From Plakobranchus ocellatus (lineage: Eukaryota; Mollusca; Gastropoda; Plakobranchidae): a DNA stretch of 20,980 nt. Location: contig BLXT01003952.1 of assembly GCA_019648995.1 (NCBI GenBank), forward strand, positions 182,067 to 203,046, written 5' to 3'. Positions 9,801 to 18,800 of this stretch are shown here, piece after piece. Below the pieces are notes generated by a model. The model was not told the DNA's origin. It did no database searches and saw nothing but the letters and a program-made list of their open reading frames with translations. The position numbers were made by a program, and so were the translations under genes. Every line of letters begins with the position of its first letter. The stretch's first letter is position 1.

Positions 9801-12800
9801 TTTTGATAATAGCTTACAGACTTGTTTTTTTTTTTTAATTTAAGACAGAATAAATGGTTGGTCTACCTAATGGTGAGGACCTGACTAGAGGCACTGTTCT
9901 CTGGGTGAGCATATCCCGCAGTCTGGACACTTTCTCTGGTGTCATGCCCGCACTGACTGCCTCATGGAGGGTCCTCTGAGGGCCCGCGGTGACACCAGAC
10001 ATTGAATCGCTAGAGAGCAACATTCAAAGAATTAAATGAGGTCTTTTGTAATAATTTAACACGGAAAAACAAAAAATAAGAGAAAGAGAAAAAAGAATTC
10101 CACACAGTTAATAAACTTAACTCTTTATTGAATGTCATAACCCTATGGGTTATACATCCATCCTGAGATCTGCAGGGGCCCATCAGTTACGGGTTTCAGC
10201 CGTCACCGGTTCCCTGGCTTGTCAGAGGGCCTGAAAGCCTGAGATCATCTTGTTGTTTATAGCTATACATACACCTTAATTTTTGTCAATATTGTCTTTT
10301 TGGCCATGATAGTGGGGTTCTGATCATACTGACAAAATGAAAACAACCATATTAAAGTAAATATATACATTGAAGCCTTGCGAATAACTCGTTGAAGTTG
10401 CATAAGGTCATTTGATCTGACAGCCTAAAGCAGCACTGAAGTTGTATCAGATCATATGCTAAGACAGAATGTATATTTTGTAAAAAAGGCCACTTACAGT
10501 CAAGGGCAACAACCATGGAATAGTGAATATACTAACAGTGATAAAAAGTTATAATAATTGTCAGTGAGATTTATTCTCGCTAGCTAATTAACACGACTTC
10601 AATGAGTTGACCATCAGATATGCCTAACTAAAAAAACTTTAAAAAGAGGATCATAGAAACGTGAAAAAGAAAATCAGCACCTTTTCTTTTCTACATTTTA
10701 AAAACATTTTCAATCATTTCATAAGCAAAATGTGGGCATTTTTTCTTGTACACAAATTTCAGGACTTGAATGCCTGCCTACCCTTCCGACATTCCCAGGA
10801 TACGTAGATCTTTTGCACCTTCACGGGAATATAGTTTGAGGTTCTGAAGTTGCTCTTCTACCTTATCCAACTTGTGGCGCTGGTTTATGATCAAATCATG
10901 GTTGTTCTTGATTGCCTTATAGATAACATCACCTGTAGGTGTTGCAAGTCTGCCACACACACAAAAAAAAAAAAAGAGAAAGAGTGAAGTGTGTGCTTGC
11001 ACGCTTACTTGCTAATCAGTGACAAAAGCCGATAACATCAGATGAAAAGTAACTTTATACCAAAATATGGAACAGCTAATTTTTCAGAAATTCTGACTGA
11101 TCCTCATAGAAAAGCCTGAACTTTTTAACATGAACGTACAATGTCCCGTTTTTTTTTTTTTTACTTTTACTCTATGAAAAGTAGCCAACCAGAGCATATA
11201 TCTTTTGACGTTTAAATTAAAATTAAATTCTAAGTTGGGCAATCTTTAAGAATAGGTTACATCTTCACTGAGCTAGTACTTGTATGAAACTAATTGATCA
11301 CCCTCAGAAATTTTACTAAGACTCCTTTCATACCTCAATGAAATGCTGTGAAATAACTATAGTAAAGAGTGGTGTCTCCAGTTCAATACAGAATTTTTAT
11401 TACTCTTACGGTAAGTTTTAAGTTTGGCTGGAAATCTATGCTGCTTGTAGTGTCTAAGTTAGCTTAACTCCAGATCAAACCAAATTTTTTTTTTTAAATT
11501 CCACCTAATAAATATTCTCAGATCTGCAATCAGATAAAAATCCAGATCTTTAATTTTGAGCCGTTTGGATTTTTTATAATGTGAGAAGTGAGACAAGCTT
11601 TTTACTGACCTCTGCTCTTTCTTCCTCTTGGCCTGGTGTGCGTCCCACTGGGCATCCAGGATAGTGTCCACCTCCACAACCCTCTGCTCCAAGGCCTGGG
11701 CCATGCCTTGTAACCGCTTCAGTCGCTCGGCACTCGCTGGATCAAGAGTTCGGCCCTGGGGAGATCATGATCGGATTTTGAGTTTTATATCCATACATCA
11801 CACACTGCATCCATGACTTTTACCCATATAGAAATTTGTAGAAGGAAACCTTCTTGTTCAAACCATTTCAAGACGATATGCATGATAAATATGATTTTTG
11901 ATGAAGGAAAAGAATGGGTCTTTCCTGCTACAATCTCTTGGCATTTGCTCAGAGAGAGTTTTTGAGAGATTTACCTGCAAGAGAGAATGGTAGTGAGGGT
12001 CTTGATCCCTTTCATGCTTCACCTTACACTCCTCACCCAAGGCCAGCAAATTGAAAGATGTGTTTTTCTGTTCCTGGACTTCTCGCATTTGATCCTGCAG
12101 ACAAAGCAAAGTTAAAATACATGGATGCCAGTGGCCTCTGACAAAAAAGCAGGAAACTTATATAGTAATAAAGAGTTTTCTCAAAGCTGTGGTTAAAGTA
12201 TAATTGACTTTTGAGTTATAAAAATAAGGCAAAAAGTCTTAAATCCTGTTTAAATCAGAAAACTGGCATCCCTGAAAATAAATCAAGAAGAGGATATCCC
12301 CCATACCTTATAAAAAATAGTACATGTAACAAATGCAGTCATCCATTCACAATAGAAAAAGGTCAGGTAAAAATGTTGAAAACATGGCACAACCATAGCA
12401 TTAAATGCAATTTTTTTTAGTTCTACAAAGTAAAAATATACAATGCTTAAAGAAAAGGCTAATGGTTAAGATGAATTAGAAGAAAATGGAGTGGTCGATA
12501 TTAATACTTTTGGAGATAGTATTCAAGCTAATTGTCAGTGTCACTTTTGCTTGCATAAAATTTGATGCAAGATCAAAAAGATTATAAAGCTAACATTCTA
12601 GACTTTTGATGAGATATCAGGTATTATTGTTATTATTATTTAGTCTTACTATTATATAAGAACAGCAATATCAATTGTCATTTTGGTAAGGACACTACAA
12701 CAATAACAGATAAGCACTGTACATGTCTTTGAAATGAATTCTGAAGTTAAAAATTTTAAATGATAAGATTTTTCTCTTCAAAGTTTAACTAATGTTTTCC

Positions 12801-15800
12801 TGCTTGACGTGTCTGATCCCAAAGCAAGCATGGACGTCATGTTTAGCCACTCACTCTACTGCTCCAATACTCTCAAGGACCTACAATTACTGATGGCCTT
12901 TTTTCCATATCCATTTGTTCAGTTTTCATAAATCTTGCATCTTTCCCCTTCCCCTACACAATATGAAAAGCAAACAGTTCTGAAGTAAGCAAAAAATACA
13001 CTTGAGATATTGCCAATAGGTGGAATGCCATCAATGTTGCCTATGAAAGACTTCCAGTGAGGTACTGTATGGAAAGTTAAACTTGTCCATGCATAAATCT
13101 TAACTTTCTGAATCTCAATATTTGAAATATAATTTGTAATTTGAAAAACAAATTATCAGTTTTTATTTGTGTGAATTCAACAAATAACTTTTGGTTATGA
13201 CCATGCGGTAGCCAAATGAAGTCCAGTATTTTGTATAGTCTGAACATGAGCAATACGAACTGCATTAGCTACAGGAGAAAACATTTTAAGTTCTCATACC
13301 TCAAGGCAAGGGGACACTCAATCGTATTACCCTCCGACTCATTGAGGGAGGGGAGAAGCAAATGCAAGAAAAGTGTAAGATGGGAGAGGCAAAAAGTCCC
13401 CAAAAAAGGTGCAAGATTATATTTGAAGAGCCTCAAACCTATTTATTTCCATCTGAGTCTATTGATCATATCAACATTGACATGAACTGCGCCTCAAGGG
13501 TACTCATTTTGCTTTCCTCCTCTCCGTAATTGGTGCTTCTTATCTTCATGATGTGGTGAAAAAATAAAAGAAACAATTTTGGAGGCCACTTTCTGCAATT
13601 GCTCTGACCTTTTGAACTATCCATTAATTACTACAACAAGAGTCTTGGATAGAAGAGGCTTTTGGTTAGCACATTTGAAAGCTCAAACCTTTGTGACAGT
13701 CTTGATTTCCTTGGTGAAAATGATCATTTTCTCCGTGTCTTGCTTCAGTCGCTGCATCTCTTCACGTGTGCCGACAAATTTGACACTGCTGTGCGTTTGC
13801 TCTCTAAGTTGTTTCAGCTCAATCTCAAAGTCACGAATCTTGGGTGAAATAGTAGCGGAAAAATAGTAAGTAGAAATGATGTTTCTTTAAAAACTACATG
13901 GCAAAACCAGCAACTATTTATACTTAGCATCAACTGATTTAAGTTTCCAAGGAATCAAAGGACAGAGACGTCACCACTGAATTTTTTTTTTTAAAAGACT
14001 GTATCCTATCAAGAGCTATGTTTGATTTACTACAGGGATTCACTAAAGTCTCATTCACCAGGTCTTTTATTGAAGGAAACTGTTCTTGGCAGTTGTTTTT
14101 TTTTTTATTATTTTTGGTTCATTTTCTTTTCACATCTGCGGCTCTCCAATTTTTGCGCAGGCCAAATTAGCAGGCATGGGCCTGGTCTGATAGTAAGCCT
14201 GAGCAGAAGCATAAGAGAGAGAAGAAAACTTGAGGTGTTGCTGAGTGCTACACAAAAATCACCAATGCCAACAAAAAGACATTCCCCAATCAAATTTAGT
14301 AGGTCAAGCAATTAATTTTACTAATCTCTTTGTAATAAAACTAATCCAAATGAATCCCATGTCACATAGAACACATTTTAAAATTTGGAAATTTGTTCAA
14401 AATTATTTTTTGTTTAACTTGCCAGTGTTTCATAAATCTATTAACCACAACAGGATCAGCGCTTAGAAAAAATCGGCTCAAAATACATAATTTATGAAAG
14501 ACCCTTATTTGCTACACTGAATTTAAGTCACTAAACGTTTGTACAATTGAATCCTAGGCAAAAGTCTTAAAACAACAGAGCCTCAACAAAGTATGTTTTA
14601 AATTATACTGTCATTTCATTAAGTCAGAGAGCAAGTTCAGAAATTATTTTAACTTGTTTTGTAACATTTTCTCTGATTACAGACATGCTAAATCAGACTG
14701 AATATATTTAATAAGATAAGGATGCCCAATCATAAAACAATAACTGCTGTATATGATTAGTTTCACAGTTTAGACACAGAGGACATTTGATTTTGAGTTG
14801 CTCTAAACAAAACTCACCTCTTCTATAATGTTTTGGGTGAAGGCCGAGTCCAGTCTAGCATCGATAGATTTCTGAGACTTAATGCTTGGCTTGTGGCCTC
14901 CATCTGAAAATAGCATGAAACATGGACAACTAATAGCTTAGCTTCAAATAGCTTTCAAAGATTTCTTTTTTTTTGGGGGGGCGGGGGGGCGCATTAAATT
15001 TGAAAATATTGGCCATTAATGTCACATTGCAATTTTTAAAAATTACCTCTTTTGATAAACTGTCCTAGGTTAAAGAAATCACTTACATTTTTTCTCAACG
15101 ATTTCCCTGAGCAGATCTTAAATGTCATGAGAATGTTTCTAAAAAAAAAAAATTTGTAAGAAAGATATTATTTACATACAACCTGTCACATGTTTTTTGT
15201 ATGTAAAGGCTGGGGAACTGAGACAAGAGCTTGAATCCCTTTGATTTAGTTTTTTTTTTTTTTTTTTTTTGGCTATGTATAAAGAGAGCATAATTATTAT
15301 TCTTTTTACATTATTAATCTTTTTCCTATCATACTACATATATATATATATATATATATATAAATTACAAATTTAATGTAACTTGCTGTACTATGTTGGA
15401 ACACAACAAATAAAATGATGAACATAATTTATTGTTTCAAATGACGACCTACACCCAAATTATCCTGCTTTTGATTCAAATCTGGGAACTTGAGCTACAT
15501 AACCATATACTCAGCGAAAAAATCTGTTATTTTATACATAGATATATATTTTTAGGTTGTTGTTTTTTAAAATTATGTTTTATTCAAACCGACTTTCAAG
15601 AAAAAAAATACTTCACATATAAATTCACCCTAACCTCTTGATTGCTTAGTAAAAACAAATCCTAGTCCAGTGAACAAGAATTACAATATCTAGACCTAGA
15701 TCTTTTAATCTTTTTTTTTTTTATCTCATAAAAAGTATTTTATTTCAGTGTCTATCTCATGGTTTCTATGCTTGAATCCCAATACCTTGGCCAAATAACA

Positions 15801-18800
15801 AAATTGACCAAAGTGATGTATATTTAAGAGAATGAATTCAACCCCATAGCAGTAAAGTGGTTCTCACCGGTCAAAATAAGACAGAATTGACGTTCTGAGC
15901 ATTTCAAATCTTTGACACAGCCAGAAAATACATTTTACAACCTTGATAACAGTTCATGATAGAAATATTGAATTCTGTGTAAAAATATTGGGGAATATCA
16001 ATTTAAAAGACAATTTTGTAATTTGTCTTCATTATATCTTACAATCTTTGAAAAAGTTTGAAGCGATAACTTTGAAAAAAAAAAAGCAAAATAAAGAAAA
16101 AACATTTTTTATGAAGACTTATGAGGACTTGTCTCAAGATATGCACACCAGTTTTTCATGTCAAGCCTCAAAGACTGCAGGCACTTACCACTTGGTGTTG
16201 CTGAAGTTTGCTTGGGAGCCAAAGGGGCATTTGTTGCTGGAAAAAAAAAAACAACCAATACCATAATGATTTGTTTCCCATAATCTCTCTCTCTCTTTAT
16301 ATATATATATAACTATTGGTTTCTCCTTTTTTAAAAATTGTAAATTGTGACTTCACAGCTCTTGAGAATGTTTGCATATAGTCGTCTATGCAAAAAAACA
16401 AAATCGAAAGTAAATGTTTAGTTGTGTTTGATGATTTTGGTGGTATTTGCAAAGTTAAAGCAATTTGTAGCAACAAATGATATTTTACATCTTTAAAGTT
16501 CATTTTCTCTTAGAGTGAAAACCAATCATGCAACCAGTTCCACGAAAATTGCCATATCATTTGATCTAAAGAAGATTGAGCATTCATGAAAACATAAACA
16601 TCTCAGCTTTAATACTAAGACCAACTGAAAGCTTTTTCTGTGACATCCACTAACTGTTGCCTTGCAATGCACCATATAAAGAGACAAACACAAAACGAGA
16701 CATAAATCTAATAGTAAAGCCTTTTTTTTAGGATTTCTAAATCCAAAGATAAAACTTCACTCACGTGTAGGAGCAGATGGAGATGCAGCAGCTATCTGTG
16801 CCTGAGGAGGCGGAGGGGAAGGTTTGGATGCTGTGAATGCAGACAAAGAGGTTGGTGGAGGTTTAGGCTTCTCAACATTAAACAAACTCGTCGCTGATGG
16901 TGCTGCTGCTGCTGCAGTCAATGTGGGGCCAGGCAGGGCTGAAAAATAAGGAGACACAGGAAAACTGATAGATATCATGACTGCAAATCTCAAAATGGTC
17001 TTTGTAAAAGAATAAATCGATCACCTGGTGATTACCCCCTGACTTTGTATCAAGCACATGTCTGTGAATAGAAAGTATGGATTTGAATAATAATTGCTTT
17101 CATTCCCTCACTGTTTGTGGACAGAACATATATACTTAAAAAAAAAAAAAGAATTCCATACGTTCAACCACATTAAGAACAAAACAAAACAATAAAACAT
17201 GAAGCTCCTGGGAACTAGAGCTCATTCTGGTAACGTCTCATCGAAACGACAGCTTAAAATGTCAGCATACATTTTGTTTCCTTTACTATAATTTGTTTCT
17301 GGCCCTCAAGGATTCATTAAAGTGTGACTCCTCACTTACTTTTATTACCAGCTGTCATTGCGGGCCCCAATGTAGATGCTGGCTGAGAAGTCAAAAGTTT
17401 AGACAGTCCAGGGAATGACGATTCAGCCTGACATTAATTAGGAGGAAAAAAAGAAACATAAACAATAATTTCAAGGATTTTTTCTTTGAAATTAAAAATA
17501 AAAATAATTGACCCCCAAAAAGTCTGGCAAAAAAGAGATCAGAATTAAGAGTTGATTATTGAGTAAGACAACTTGACTGAAATTTTCTAAAAATCACATT
17601 AATATTAATCTATACCATATTTGATACAGGGCTTTGAAACTTGTGATTTTAGTTTCTGGCAGTCAAGATGAAAAAAAAAACACATAAAAAATATCAATAC
17701 CAACTTTGGTTATAGGAGTAGTAATAAACCTATGATAGGCAAAAAAAGGGCAGAAAACAGATCCTCAATTTAGCTTCATAACTATCAGGTACAGAGCTGG
17801 GTCGAAATTCTCTTACACTATCTCAGAAAAGGTGATCTTAACGTTTGGTCCAAGCTACTGAACAAGATTAAGCCTAAGGCAAACAAGTTGTGATGGCAAG
17901 CTATAAAATTATACAATAATTGGATCTTTCTAAAGGAAACAAAAATGGTTAAAGTCTATTTCCTTGAGTAAATACCTTTTTTAAACCGCCAGATTCTAAT
18001 CCTGTCGGTTTTTATTTTACTATTTTATATTCTGTTATAACATTTGTCCATATTTTTAAAATCCGCTTTAATGTAAATATCTTCACATGCACACAGGTGG
18101 GAAGAATTCAAAATTAAAAAGAAAAGTACATGCAGTTTTATTTCTTTATACTCCAGGATCCATGCTCTAATGTCAGGGTTCATTTCTGGTTTCTATCGAT
18201 AAAATTCTTCACAGCTTGGTTTCATAATTTTGTTGAAGTTTCAAACATTTTTCCATCATTCTTTTCTTTGAAGCTGAAAGTTCGAATTTCATTTTTCAGA
18301 CTTGGTGATGACCAAGAAAAAAAAAATAAAGACATGGAAAACACATAAAAACACACCTGTTTCCACTCTTGGAAAACTTAAGGTCAAATCACATGCACAA
18401 GGTAGTAAAATTTCCACTACAGATCCAAATGACGAAAATGATAATTTTGACTGAGCATCCTGAAAGGTTTTGTGTCAATGCCATAATCTAGATTGCATGT
18501 TCATGCATTCTAAGTTTTAGATCTAGTGAATCAACCCATCTAACAATGAGACATAAGTGGAGATGGAACCTAGAGTCACCCATACTCTGTACAACCTAGT
18601 ATACAGATCTCTAGGGGACTGGGAGAGGAAGGAACAAACACAACTGACCTGACACTAGGACATGAGTCGAGATGAAACCTAGAGTCATCCATACTCTGTA
18701 CAACCTAGTATACAGATCTCTAGGGGACCGGGAGAGGAAGGAACAAACACAACTGACCTGACACTAGGACATGAGTGGAGATGAAACCAGAGCCACCCAT

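Noticed and set aside
13216..13485. Plus-strand 89-residue open frame with KKSVRWERQKVPKKGARL
   Set aside because: No recognisable family, single short frame in an intron, no promoter or splice context; chance is more likely.
15780..15900. Possible SINE with GGGGTTGAATTC on the minus strand
   Set aside because: Only one partial B-box match in AT-rich sequence and no other SINE feature.
17795..17900. B-box-like GGGTCGAAATTC as part of another SINE
   Set aside because: A single weak box without an A box, tail or second copy in the window; not enough to call.
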